Of a stretch of 64,000 nucleotides of DNA, positions 11,976 through 24,060 are shown piece by piece. A program made the position numbers and the translations under genes. Location of the stretch: assembly GCA_949316495.1 (NCBI GenBank), contig OX439010.1:16610809-16674808 (forward strand). The letters run 5' to 3'. Every line of letters begins with the position of its first letter. Position 1 is the stretch's first letter. The notes under the pieces were generated by a model. That model had not been told where the DNA came from, made no database searches, and saw nothing but the letters and a program-made list of their open reading frames with translations. This stretch comes from Amphiduros pacificus (taxonomy: Eukaryota; Annelida; Polychaeta; Phyllodocida; Hesionidae).

Positions 11976-13046
11976 ATGTGGAAGTCTATTCTTTACAGCA
12001 AAATGTGAACTCGTGCACCTTTATTGATCAGTTCAAATAAGCCAACAATTATGCAGTTGAAAACAAGCTCAAGATATCAATGCATGAACAAAAAAAGAAA
12101 CAGAATGAAAACATTGCTTTGAAGATCAGGCGAGACATGCAAAAAGATAATTTTATCCACTTTGTTTATCTGTAATAGAAAACAGTATTACAGAACAATT
12201 ATCTACTCTAAAGGAAGAGATCTTGTTATTTTCAGATGCTATAAGTGTAGAAAAGCTTTATCATGCATTTTTTTTTTAGTGCCAAAAACATTTCTTTTAA
12301 GAGAAAGTCATCTGTTTCTGACATAATAAAGTTTCTGTGATACTCTAACACATAGAAAGACACTTCATTTAAAACTTGTTTATTATGACATAAGACATTA
12401 CCAGAGATTGGGGCCCTGTCAAATGAAGCTTATAAAAATAGACGGTCGCAAAATGACAAAACGGGTCGCAGGGGATCAAACAGAATGTAGAAGCAAGATG
12501 CCTGCTTGTCATGATAGGGCACCAGACTAAGTGGAATAAGATAATCAGCAATAAACTGGTCCCCTGTCTCATCCATCAGAGAACAGGCTGATCCCAGATG
12601 ACGGGTCAATTTTGGCACAAAGGACTGCCTCACACTTGTTGGAGATACAATCTGCCGGTAAGGTGTGGCGTCATGGTGAATAATACATTAACAAATAGTG
12701 AAGATGATATCTTATACACGGCAACACACCCTGTTCGGCATAGGCAATTTGCTCAGTAGAAACCTGATCCTTTCTTAGAATGTCATTTTCCAGCGCTGTA
12801 TAAGTATAGGTTTGATTTTCAGTGTTATGTCTACCATTCTTTCTATGCAAGCTGATTGTTATACTTCAGTATTGAATATTGCAATGTAAGACGTCACTAA
12901 ATACAATTTGACTCTATTACAATTATTTTATCAATTGGGTTACTGAGCATGTTTGGTTTGGGGGATGTGGTGTTAATATATCCAGTATGATATATACACA
13001 TATAGCTTAATGTATAATTATAATATATTGTAACTGATAGGCAGAA
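11976..13046. other. Non-coding DNA with an island at about 12370-12690
   Basis: AT-rich flanks enclose a stretch of higher complexity from about 12370 to 12690, with repeated GGTCGCA words and GATCAAACAG. It might be a conserved element. Two overlapping 67-codon minus-strand frames cross it and match nothing I recognise. Confidence 0.55.
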
Positions 13047-13325
13047 ATTTGATTTGACCATTTTGGATGACATTTAAACATAGCCATTTTGGTTGACAAT
13101 TTAGTGAATCCATTTAGTATGATATTTAGCGTGACCATTTCTGTTGACATTTCGGCATGACCAATTTGTTTGACATTCAACTTGACCAATTTGTTTGACA
13201 TTCAGCTTGACCAATTTGTTTGACATTTCAGCTTGATCAATTTGTTTGACATTTCGGCTTGACCAATTTGATTCACATTCTGACTGATATTTTGCTTGAT
13301 TATTCTGATTGACACTTAGCTTGAG
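13047..13325 (+). repeat. Decayed minisatellite of 25-26 bp
   Basis: Units of the form GCTTGACCAATTTGTTTGACATTC recur. The core copies have their GACCAA/GATCAA anchor at 13159, 13184, 13209, 13235 and 13261. More diverged copies lie on both sides (TTTGACCATTTTGGATGACA; GCTTGATTATTCTGATTGACA). It is non-coding, and its edges grade into unique DNA. Confidence 0.9.
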
Positions 13326-16300
13326 AATAGATTATCCAGATATAGTAAAGTTCCATACCTGACCACACTATGGCACAGATAATACTCAGGTTGATCTGGT
13401 AGTGTAACTTACAGACACGACCCTTTTGATGAAACTTAACCTTCCAATTTACCATGACAGGAACAAATGAGACCGAGAGAGTAATTAGCCCTGAAACAGA
13501 GCTAGCTGTGCGTGCAGGAACACAGGACATGCGAAACAAAATCCAGACCCTGTGATATCCAGGTCGTCTCAGTGCGCCCTCTGGGGGAGAAGTACAGTCT
13601 TAAGTGGCATTCTCTATTATGGGGGAGGCCTACAAGAGGGAATATCCAATCTGGAGCTCCTCCTCCAGGGGAACAAAAAGGGGACGGCCAACAAAGTCTG
13701 AACATTACCAGAGTGTTTAGGTCACTCCCCGAGAGTCCTGCATGACTCGCTTGAACTATTAGGGTTAAGACCTCTCCGGGTTGACCTCTGACCTTAATAG
13801 GCTGCGAAGGTCAAAGGTGTGTACTGACAGGACGGCCCCTGTGTATGATCATCATGGTTATTTTATGCCATCAATATTGCACCCTGAATACTTTGTTGCC
13901 GGTGCAAAGTTCAAAGCGAGTAGATCTCCCCCCTAATGCAATCTGCTTTGTCAGTTCTTCCGCAAAATAGCTAAAGCGATATGAATACTCTGACGGCTGG
14001 CGGTAGCAAAGAGAGGCAGAATTTATCGTGGCACAGCACAAATAGATATGATCAGACGCGTATCATGTACATATTGCATAAGAGGTTAGTGCAAAAAGCT
14101 GCGTGGTGCCATCACAATGGGCATTGGGTGTCGGGTGGGGTATTATCAATGGATATTGTCTTCACTTGCTTTATTACTCTTCATATCAAGGGTATTGCCT
14201 TTATTGTGTATCTCTCTGTGTAAGGGGAATGGCAAATTTGTGAAGTCGTATAATATGTATAGAATGTGCTCATTCTTTAGATGTAAAGTGCGCTTTGCAG
14301 GTGAGATATCTCAGCGAAATTAATACCACAGCATTCACACCTCTAAGCCGCCCCACAATGACCCAGGGAATAACATTTCAGCGAATGAAATGTGAACTGT
14401 CTCAAGAAAGTTTCCCATTTGATTCATCTCTATAAAATCGTGGTGAAAAACTAGCTCTAAAGTGATCCGAGATCCGGTGGCAGTGGGAGACATGTTTTAT
14501 CATTGAGGGGAAATCTGACAGGGCGTAGATTTCAACAGCAATCTGTGCCTCACCTGAGCCATGAAATGTGGGCATCTGCCGAGGAGGATATACACCATCC
14601 GATTCCATCTTGCCTCCCTAACGACCTCCACTCGCATACATGCTGGTTTTGTCTGGTAACGTTCGGGTCATGATCATGCGAAAACATTACCCACATTGGC
14701 TCCAGATGACACATCCGAAATAGTTACTCTACGGATCTTCAGCCAAAGAGATTCTGCAGATGGAGCCAGTGTATCTGGTGCAGATATCTCTCGTGGTGAA
14801 GCCATAATGGGCTGGGCTATATTTTGTGTTTTGTTCAGCAACACCACAGAATATTGATGTCTACAAGTCATAAGAAAATTCACCATACATCAGACCAAAA
14901 ACATAAAAGGTCATTTTGATGAGACTCCTTAAAAAATGGTATTGGTGTGGATTTTGATATATTGATATTACAGCATATGATATATTTCGGTTATCATTGA
15001 CAGAGGCATTTTATTTTCTGAGATGGAGATTTTATGAATATCCTCTTTGCATCAAAAGAGTAAGAATGTTTATGACCTAAGATGTCCTTGAATATAATAA
15101 CATTGGATCAAGTAAACCCATATTGGGCATGTATCTTGAAGTAGAAGTCATAAGCATGATGGTTCTGTGGTAAATGGGAAGTCAGGGACTGGGCCCAATG
15201 GCGGATACCAAAAGGTCACTGGTGCAGTAAATTGTGATATAGATGGCATGGCAGGGTGACCTTGCCAAGAATCTGCCCCACAGGAGATAGCATTCTATGC
15301 CTGTTAAATACACTCAGAGTTGATAGGATTTAGTATCAGTGTTGCCAGTCATAAAATCACACATAGTTTACCCCTGCAGATTGAACCAATTATGAAAGTG
15401 GATTAATTGAGTTCCATCCTGCTGTTCTTAGGTGATTAATTTACAGAGGTTTCTCGAGACACTCTCCAGATATTTCTGTTGAATAATGCTATCTTAAATT
15501 GTCTTCGGCCTTTCATAGAAATTTCCAGTATATTGTAACAAATGAAGAAATAGCTATTCATTTATTGTTTTTTGTCTATATGTTATTTAAACCACAGATC
15601 AGTCCATAATATGATTAACAAGGATTGGCAATATATCTATTTAAAGTCCTGTGGATGATGTCATAAAATTAGATGTTATCCATTAGAGTTCAAGAATTGT
15701 GCCATTTTCATGAGCATTTCATCATTATAAAGTTGCATGCAGCATTATATGCAGTCTGAAGTCATCAGGAAGATATTGGTTATAAAGCGCCTGAAGCTTA
15801 GTCCATGACATATTTGATGGTCAGGCCATCTCAATGGGGAGGATTAGTCGGCAGCCTTCATAACCCTACCAAGTAAGACTCTGTAGCACAGTGCTCCCAT
15901 GGCTCTCACTGACAAGGTCATCTGGCTGGATAAGTTGCCCTGACAGAGAATCTTTGCCACAATAGCATCTGCAGTGCCCTCTTGCCCTTTGAAGGCGGGT
16001 CCGCAATGCTGAATAGCTGTGGCTTGGTGAACGCAAACTGGTACCCTCCCTCACCTATCCTTATCAGCTAATCAGGACACATGCGAGGGGACCCGTTGGG
16101 TTCATTTCATTAATTGATACGGATGCTGGCGACCATCAGGGAGGAGAAATAGATGAGGGAGGCTGCTCGGAGAGAGAGGCATTCCAAGCCATCACTCAGA
16201 TGTGTGTATCATTAGTCTGCAGACTCTCCTGTGGCATCGCCTCACAGTCGGGGATCTCTGGCATTCTAAAGTAGCTGCAGCTATATCGTGTGGTTGCTAA

Positions 16301-18239
16301 GAACCAGGAGAGTAAAACTGCATAGAGATACTTGAGGATTCTGTACAAGAATCATTTTGGTTTACTGTTGGTTTATGCAGGTCTTCATGCAGAGTTTCAT
16401 ATGTCCTGGTTGCAAATATAGATGATACATTGCACTTACTGATATTCAGATGTTACCTGCAAGCATTAAATAAGCACCTAATTATTATTAAGATAACTGA
16501 TGGCAAATGTGTGTATTATTAAAACAGAATCCAATAAAGACATGTTATGTCAGGATATTAATGAAGGAAATGTGTTTTACAAGTCCTTGGAATGCAATTT
16601 GGTGGCCCCTATTTCTGGCTGATTGCTGCAATATTCTTGACATTCTGTGTGCATGCCTCAGAATATCATCTTGCTGCTGTAATACCCAATGGGCATACTC
16701 CATTCTGCTTGCTGCAGACCTGGCAGGAAGTCAGCTGCATTGTGGGTAGAGTGTGGCATTGTGGGATGGATGTGTTGCACTCTGGGATGGATGCAGTTGA
16801 TTTCCACTTATTATGCCAGTGATCAATCATGTTGCCTTGGCAGCCAAGCAAAGCCCTCCAAAATTGCCTCAGTTGTGAATGCTGTAGAAAACCGTGTTGG
16901 TTTTTATAACAGCGCCAGGCAGTTGGATATGAATGTCACGTTGCGATGGAAGAAAACATAGAAAGAACAAGCCAAAGAGGGCCAAGAGACAATCTTTATC
17001 AATGTGTAGCATCATATGTCATGTTTGCCTGTTCCATCTTGGCTGGCAGAATGAGGCATCTGAGCCAGAGCCCATTCTTTGTGTGATTCTGCAAACAACC
17101 TTTATGCTAGACTCATTGAGATTATACGATCAGGTAAATTGAAGGTGACATGTCTTGAAAGCCGGAATCACAATAAATTTCACATATTGATTTATGCTGA
17201 AATTTAATAAAGATTTAAAGCAAATTTAACAAGACAGCCACTCTTGCTTACATGACTGTTTGACTTGAGATGTATGGAAGCATATCCAAAGTTCATTATT
17301 CTTTCATAGATAAACATTTTTTTTCATGATTTGAGATTTTGTCTTGGTATTTAGACACAATAGATGCGTTCTGTACCTCTATATATTTGACTGAACTTGA
17401 TTAATGCTTCATATAATCTTAAAGCATTGGTTTCCATTACTGAAACTCTTTATTGTCATTCCTATAGAATGATAATATATTGCCTCTGGTGTAATCGTTT
17501 ATTAGTCTGCAATGTTTATCATTTTATTATAAGTATGTGTAAAGCTACATGAAATATTACTGGGTGAACACGGCCAAGTTTGTTTGTAATAGAAATAGCC
17601 TAGAGGAAAGCGGAGAGTGTGTATATGATACGAGACCACATTCAGCGCATGAAGTCTGTGTAACCCTCAGGTGTGTTATAATGTTACCTGGCTGGGTTCC
17701 CATCTCTTAAAGGTGTCCCAGTTGTCACGGCAGCCTCGTAAAGGAAATGTACAGCCGCTGACCTGACCCGCCGACTCCTGGCCAAACTTCACAACGTGGC
17801 AGTCAGGAGGTTAATTCTGCCACGGAACGTGGGAGTCAAAAGGTCGCCACTCCAAGATAAATGCATAATGAGATAGCAGGTATTGAAACTAGAGGCCAAC
17901 CATTGTACAAGCTGGAAAATTGTGATTCTTTGTCAAACATTTACATTTTTACGACTTTCACTGTTGATTCTGGTGTTGATTTTGACTTTGAGTGTCAACT
18001 GCAATTATCAATGAGGCTCTTAAAATAGATTTTTTTTTTTTCATTGAGCAGGGAATTTGTTTATGATCTCATCACCGCACTCGGCATTAACCCCTAATAA
18101 GTGTTAAATGGATCTTGAGCGTGATAATGGCACACGTTGGAAATAAATGCAGTTCCTGGTACATAAGGTTAGGAGTACTCAGGGTCATGTCAATCCCACG
18201 TCATATATAAACTCTCACATATATCACCAGAGGTGGACA
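13326..18239. other. Non-coding DNA with several GC-richer islands
   Basis: No gene is recognised. Higher-complexity islands lie near 13480-14020 (GCCCTCTGGGGG, paired nuclear-receptor half-sites), 14320-14730, 15830-16290 and 17560-17880. Near 16735-16800 short units with ATTGTGGG/ACTCTGGGATGGATG form a small degenerate repeat. Poly-A/T-rich spacers separate the islands. This alternation is typical of regulatory deserts and long introns. One 84-base segment (17050-17133) is bounded by splice-like AG and GTAAAT and is treated as a weak finding. Confidence 0.55.
13782..13820. promoter_or_regulatory. Two facing DR1-type nuclear receptor elements
   Basis: TGACCT-C-TGACCT (13782-13794) is a perfect DR1 on the minus strand. 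Thirteen bases later, AGGTCA-A-AGGTGT (13808-13820) is a DR1-like element on the plus strand with a weaker second half. DR1 is the classical site for RXR, HNF4 and COUP-TF type receptors. Occupancy cannot be shown here. Confidence 0.5.
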
Positions 18240-18900
18240 GTTGGGATTTAATTCTCCATAAAACTTACTTTTTGCCTGACACATATCTCAGCCTAAATTG
18301 ACAGCCGTGATGGGTATTTTCTAAAGCTTATAAGTAAAAGATCCTACGCAAAAGTGCCAATGAGCACATATTGCCGTGGGGGGTACTTTTTTCACAGATT
18401 TCCTTATAAGGCTTGAGTCAAATGTACCTTCCAATATAAGGACATACACATAGATTTGATACTCAAGTGCTAAGGTAATATTCAAACAAGACGATTGTGA
18501 CGCAGTTGGACCAGAAAAAAATTGGTCTTGACTTTTGGAAGGTCACAGGTCAAATCACATCTCCTGTTAATAAAATATGTATAAAAAGCAGGTGCTCACA
18601 TGAGAAATCGCCATAAAATTTACCAACAAAAACTGTCACTGTTTTATTGAAATATCTTGTGAGAAAAATAAATTGGGTGACAGCACATGGTCGAGCGAAA
18701 AAACTGGATAATAAGAAGGTTTATGTTATTATTCTCAGTAGAATTGGCAGGCATGATGGCTGTGAAAGAGACGGGTTACTAAGTGGGGGGGAAAATCACA
18801 CAAAAGGGTGAAATATAGTGGGGGCGGGGTCACGTATAATGGCCAAACTGTCACCCAGTGCTAGAGGGCGGGGCAAGCAGAGGAGAAAAAGTGTGTGTTT
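18240..18900. promoter_or_regulatory. Candidate regulatory module: CArG, AP-1, DR1 and two GC boxes
   Basis: Within 660 bp lie CCTTATAAGG (18402-18411, a palindromic CArG box), TGAGTCA two bases further on (18414-18420, AP-1), a perfect DR1 AGGTCA-C-AGGTCA (18540-18552), and two GC boxes, GGGGGCGGGG (18830-18839) and GGGCGGGGC (18866-18874). GC boxes are rare in the AT-rich surroundings. The set resembles an inducible promoter or enhancer, but no TATA box, start site or coding exon follows. Confidence 0.4.
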
Positions 18901-19419
18901 AAACCATTGAGTGTGTTGCATTTTTCAGTTGTGTTTTGCACTATTTAAAGATCTATATCTCCCATATTAAATCACTCTTATGAACACATGTACCTTTTTT
19001 TTCAAACATATCTGATTTGTTTTGAAATAATGTTTATGAAATTTCAAACACATGCTCAATTTCAGAGTGCTTATTCTAATATATTATCAGGTCATTTGTT
19101 GTTTTTTTTTATGGACAGTAAAATATCCAAACTAAGATGAATTTGGTTTCTGAGCAATTAGTTTCAAGGTGTACTTTGCTGCAGTGGTATCTGGAACAGG
19201 GCAGTTATTAATCCATTGAGCATTTTCTAGAGATTATCTTGGCTGTAGTCAGGTGACACAAAATGGCGACTGGAAAGGGAGCCATGATATTTGTGTGTAA
19301 CTTGTCATAACAGGTGTGCTAATGGAAAATTAGACTGGCATTAAAGCCATTGTGTTTCAACCACATCACAAGTGACAACTAGTGTCATTGTCTGCTGATT
19401 GCTTAGTTATGCCTGGCTG

Positions 19420-19433
19420 GTTGCCATGTCAAC
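19420..19433. promoter_or_regulatory. RFX-type X-box candidate, one mismatch
   Basis: GTTGCCATGTCAAC differs by one base from the ideal RFX palindrome GTTGCCATGGCAAC. It lies in a moderately GC-rich island. Half-site relatives (CCATGGCAAC at 43111-43120 and CGCCATGGTTAC near 39671) occur elsewhere in the window. Confidence 0.4.
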
Positions 19434-21771
19434 CCCGCAGTCCCATCATGCCTTGCAACACAATACCGTGATCCTCTTGCAAGCAGCCGTCTTGCTTGCA
19501 CAAAGTGCCCATTTAGATCTAATCAGGGACTTTTGTAACTTGTACTTGAGACACAAAATACTGGTCTTACAAAGCAGGTTTTCACAAAGCATCGTCTCAA
19601 ACTGTCCTGTGACTTGAGATTGGCCTAATGTTACATTTTTTCACCATATGCACATTGCAGGGCCATTAGTTGTTCAACTTTAGTAGAAGTGTGTTAAATG
19701 AAATTACAAAGTATCAACTATTTTGAATGTATGTTGAAGGTGCTTTAAAGGAGTTGGAACTGCAGTTTTGAAAAAAAATATTTTGTCTCAAACAACAGTA
19801 GCACATAAGATGATTGGATTCCTAAATAATTATGGTGTGTAAACCTTGGCAACTGATTTGAAAATAAAAGTACGTCCCCTGGCTCTTTGTTACAAATTAT
19901 CAGCACAAATGACCTGCAGTCATACAGTCTCCTTGGTGACAGAATGGAGGCAAAAAAGACTTGCATTCTAACTGGTAGCCTATCATCAGGAGAGACAATT
20001 TCATTGTTATGGATTCACTGGAGACCTGTCTAATGCCAGGGAGCATTTGGGAGTCTTCTCCAGCATGCAAATAACTAATCATTGCAATCAAACGAGTGGA
20101 AACCAGTCCAACATGACACAAAACAGTCGTTAAACTGGCCCCATAACAGTCATTCCTTTTCTTGTGCGCAAATGAAATTATCATTATTCAGGCAATTATC
20201 GTAAGTATAAGAAAATATTTGAATGAATTGGTTCATTAAAAGGAGCAGATGTTTTCTTGAAATGATATTGCATATTATTTTGCAGTTGAAGATTGATGGC
20301 ATTATAACACGGGGAATCATTTGGATTCCATGGCACTCAGGGGGCTTTCTCTTTATAGTCTGTTTGCTTTTGTGAGTCAGATAAAAACCTCTAATAACAA
20401 AGTCATAAGTAGGAATCAAGAAGAAATTATAGGTGAACACTTTTCTTAAATGACCGCCTCTTGATATCATTGTGAAATCAAAGCCCGGAAAAGCCAAGAC
20501 AGTGAGAAATATTATACAGATAATACTGCTCAGCCCGAGAGAGATGATTGCACAGAGGGAGATCTTAAGTGGCAGTATTTAGTTTCCATCTTCATATAAA
20601 TACAGGATGTTAGATTTTAGTAACATTTGTATTTGAATGAGGAAAAGTTAAGCTTTTTAACTGAAAAGCCTTATACAAGATTTTATCTTTTTTGCTATAT
20701 CTGTGGGTTGAGGCACTGGGTTAAATTTGATATATGAACTTAAAAGTCGCATAATATGAGATTTCATGTGGAGAGAATTTAGTCTTTCACAAAAGGCAAA
20801 AATATTGTACAAATTGGTTTCCAAATTCACCAAAAGCAATTGCTCACATTTAAATGTCAGCCAACATGAAAACCGACACAAATTAGAGACGGGATGCATA
20901 TTAAACTCGTGATTATGAGGTTTATCATACCACAAGGTAGTTGACAGGTGCCGGTGATTGTGACGAGGCCTGCACGTAGGCTGCTTGGCATGTCAGGCTG
21001 AAATATTGCAGCACTCACTGGATCACATATCATAAATCAGCCCCATATTACAATGGAAAGTTGTGTGCATTTTACTTGTGTGTGCCCAGCTGGGTTTGCT
21101 GCAGGGATGTACCAAGTTCAAAGCTCCCTTTCCAGCAGATTTCTTGGCTTGTTTATCCGTGTGATCGAAGAAACAAGCTGTTTTGCATGTTTATGTTTTG
21201 GAGCCAAATTTGTTTTGGAAGAGGTGAATTAAATTGTCTTCTTGCTGTGATGCCTATCTCTTCATCCGGGATCTCTTATTTTGAAAAAATGCAATCAAAA
21301 GTGAAATTGAAAAAAATATATGTATAGATATAGATTACCGGTAAGCACAGTAGATTCCTAGAATCTGAATAGCTGATGTAACAGATATTACACTCTGTAG
21401 TTATATACTCCCTCAAGTTGGTTCAAAGGCTTCAGAAAGGCTCAATGTAGGAGATAATCTTTCAGAAATGAAGTCATCTTGAGGGATATAGAACTTGTAT
21501 TTCTTTTCCTTACAGTTGAATTAAGGGAGAACATTTCTTGTCATTCAAATTCAGGGCACAAAACCCCATTTGTTTGTTTTGGAGAGCGCAATAAAGGCAT
21601 AAGCCATGCACACAAACTGAGGGTATTGGTGTGACAGGAAGTACAGTGACCAAACCAGAAACGTGATTTTGTTCCCTCTACCTACCGGCATAAAAGCCTT
21701 TTGGCCATTTGTGAACAGAGCTGAGCCATGATCAGAGCTTAAAGTAATGATATTTGACTGGCAGCCATGAG

Positions 21772-21818
21772 AGGTCATATTCCAGCCAAAAAGGTCATCA
21801 TCGAGCCAGAAAGGTCAT
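21772..21818 (+). repeat. Three AGGTCAT half-sites at exact 20-bp spacing
   Basis: AGGTCAT begins at 21772, 21792 and 21812, with CCAGCCAAAA and GAGCCAGAA between, so this is a short 20-bp tandem duplication carrying a nuclear-receptor half-site. All three lie on the plus strand, about two helical turns apart. A CATGACCT word follows near 21885. Confidence 0.7.
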
Positions 21819-22402
21819 TCACGTCTTGAGAGAGCCTATCATAAAGGTCTTCTGCTGTAAATGCTGTTCTGTCATGAAGGTTCATGACCTCAGTGTCATG
21901 TCGGTGGAGAGTTGTGACAAGCAAGGCATTCTCACCACGATGAAGCCACCAACATGATTTGATATGCTGTGATATGAAGGCCAATTTTTTTGCTGCCTTT
22001 CTGAGCAGACCGTCATTTTTCGGAGGCAGAGAGTTTCTCAAATGTATCTCCATTGATTATGCCCACTGACATTTCTACAATTCTGACAGCCAAATATTAA
22101 ATCATGTCACAAGCACGGTCTGTAATCTAGTTTAGTGTTTTATATTTGATTCCCATTAATTTTCATCTTAATCTGTTTTGATAATGATCACAAGTTACAG
22201 AAATAATGTGATTAATGCCATCCTTTTGAAGAGAGGTAACTGCTTTTTTGTGTAAAAGTCACTGTTTTGTAATGCAAAGACAATTAATTGGCAAAGGCTG
22301 TAAGGGAAATACTTGTCCCGATACGGCGATATGGCAGTCATAATGACTCATGTAATTACTGGTACAAACAGACCAGATGGCTGGACAGCACTATATCTCA
22401 GG

Positions 22403-22459
22403 CTGCATTCCCATTGGCTAGAATGATTGAAATGCTGCATTCTGATTGGTCAGAATGCT
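22403..22459 (+). repeat. Small tandem duplication with CCAAT boxes
   Basis: CTGCATTCCCATTGGCTAGAATG and CTGCATTCTGATTGGTCAGAATG are near-identical 23-bp copies 32 bp apart. Each contains an inverted CCAAT box (ATTGG). The second holds TGATTGGTC, the extended NF-Y-type form found five more times in the window. Confidence 0.75.
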
Positions 22460-22700
22460 CACTTTTATCCAAACTTTCATGTATGACAGTTTTGATTCTA
22501 AGATTCAACAAATGAATATTTTGATCAATTTTCCTTGAAGACGTGCTTCAAATAAACTGCAATCCATATTTATGAAATATTTGCTGAGCATTTGCATTTC
22601 TTTGAAATGTATTTAGAGTGAAAAGTGTAAAGAAAGTAAGATTACAAATTCTTATGTACAAAAGATGATATTAGATTACTCTTTGCGTCTTTTCACGAAA

Positions 22701-24060
22701 GACATTTTAAATGGGACTTACATGATTTACAAATGTATACATTAATACAATGGAACCTGAGCACTGTAATCGGTCTACAGATTCTACAAGTAGATCTATC
22801 ACAGAAGACAACAATGCTATTTGTGTGTGCAGTATTTGCATGTGAAGCACAGCTTGCCGTGGAGCCGGGCATTATGGGAGCCCGGGGGCCTACTTGTTCC
22901 AACATAATCTACATTCTGCACATTGTTATTTATCGTCAAACTACAACATATGTCCCTGACAGGTAAAAAGGGAACTGTCACCTCGGCTTTCCAACATGGA
23001 GCCAGGGGACACTTTTACTATCTTGATGACCATCATTTGCACCAAGAACTGTGGCTCAGGGCTGTGAATTTGCTTGGGTCATTCTCGCTCGGCGCTATTT
23101 CTCATTGGCTTTTTGCACTGGCATATATAAAACAGCCGTTCACACCACCACTCTTTGGGGGCGTAAACAAGTATTTCATTTGGTGTCTACACTGCTGCAC
23201 CCATAGACTTAATCATTTAGAACTGTCCGTTGGCAGAAGAAAAAAACATCAAGTTTAAAGGCAATTATAACAATTTGTGTTTCTCTAATGAGATTTTTAA
23301 TTTTTAAATATGCTAAAAACTTTTAGCTTGAAAAACGGAAAAGTAAACACATATATGGCAAGGTATTATCACAAACTTTTTTTTGACTAAATCAAAGGAA
23401 CAACATTATGTATAAAATTTGAGATAGGAAGTAACATTTTTGGAGAAAAAATATGATAAAAATATTAGATATTTTGTTCTCAATTTATTGCATCGTGTTT
23501 TTCCTGTTGATTTATATTCAGCAGGTGTAAACAATATGAAATTAGCTCATACTTTTTACACAACCATAAATTTGAATTTGTCTACATTTGATTGTATTTG
23601 TCCTCTTTTGTAAAGGAGAGAGCCTTATTTAATATCAGATTAATACAATTATAAAGGTTCATGGGGATAATTTTGTATTGGACACAGTGCCATCCAAACT
23701 GTAACCCACTAGCAATGTTTTATATTAATGGATTGTAACATTTTTGAAAATACAAGCTTCATCAAAATTCAGAGCTAATCCCATTAAAGTATAATCTGGT
23801 GACAGGGGAATATCTGTTGTGAAATTAGATATGACAGATTGATTGAGGTGATTAGAGGGGACAGTTATTTCAAATGTGACACTTTATTAGGTTAACTTAC
23901 TTGTTCAGTCGTGGATTATGCAATTTAAATTAGATGTATGAAACTGAGGAAGGAAAAAAAAGGTGCTAAATTAGATGCTTGTCAAATCCATTATGAAAGT
24001 TAACACTCGGATAATGAAATGGGTTTGCGATGTGATTAGAAAAAGTAACATTGAATGTGT
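22701..24060. other. Non-coding DNA with a promoter-like patch near 23.1 kb
   Basis: About 22830-23240 is GC-richer than its flanks. From 23260 to 24060 the sequence is AT-rich with no feature I can name. Open frames of up to 111 codons overlap the island but show no known domain. Confidence 0.55.
23104..23132 (+). promoter_or_regulatory. TATA box with upstream inverted CCAAT
   Basis: ATTGG (23104-23108) is followed about 15 bases on by TATATAAAA (about 23124-23132), in a locally GC-richer context with CTCGGCGC upstream and GGGGGCG about 25 bases downstream. The arrangement resembles a core promoter firing rightward near 23160. TATA-like words are common in AT-rich DNA and no transcript is visible, so this is tentative. 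Confidence 0.25.

Larger units (their letters stand above)
18901..22700. other. Non-coding DNA with candidate elements
   Basis: No exon is recognised. Noted within it: an RFX-like site (19420-19433), an island at about 19250-19620, a 20-bp array of AGGTCAT at 21772-21818, and a small duplication with CCAAT boxes at 22403-22459. The stretch 19900-20560 is moderately complex but unrecognised. Long open frames of 90-115 codons on the minus strand at 19.9-20.9 kb have no domain, signal or codon pattern that supports a protein. Confidence 0.6.

Noticed and set aside
1122-17713. A shared 15-mer, CCCATCTCTTAAAGG, at 1122-1136 and 17699-17713
   Set aside because: A few shared 15-mers are expected by chance in 64 kb, and the flanks do not align.
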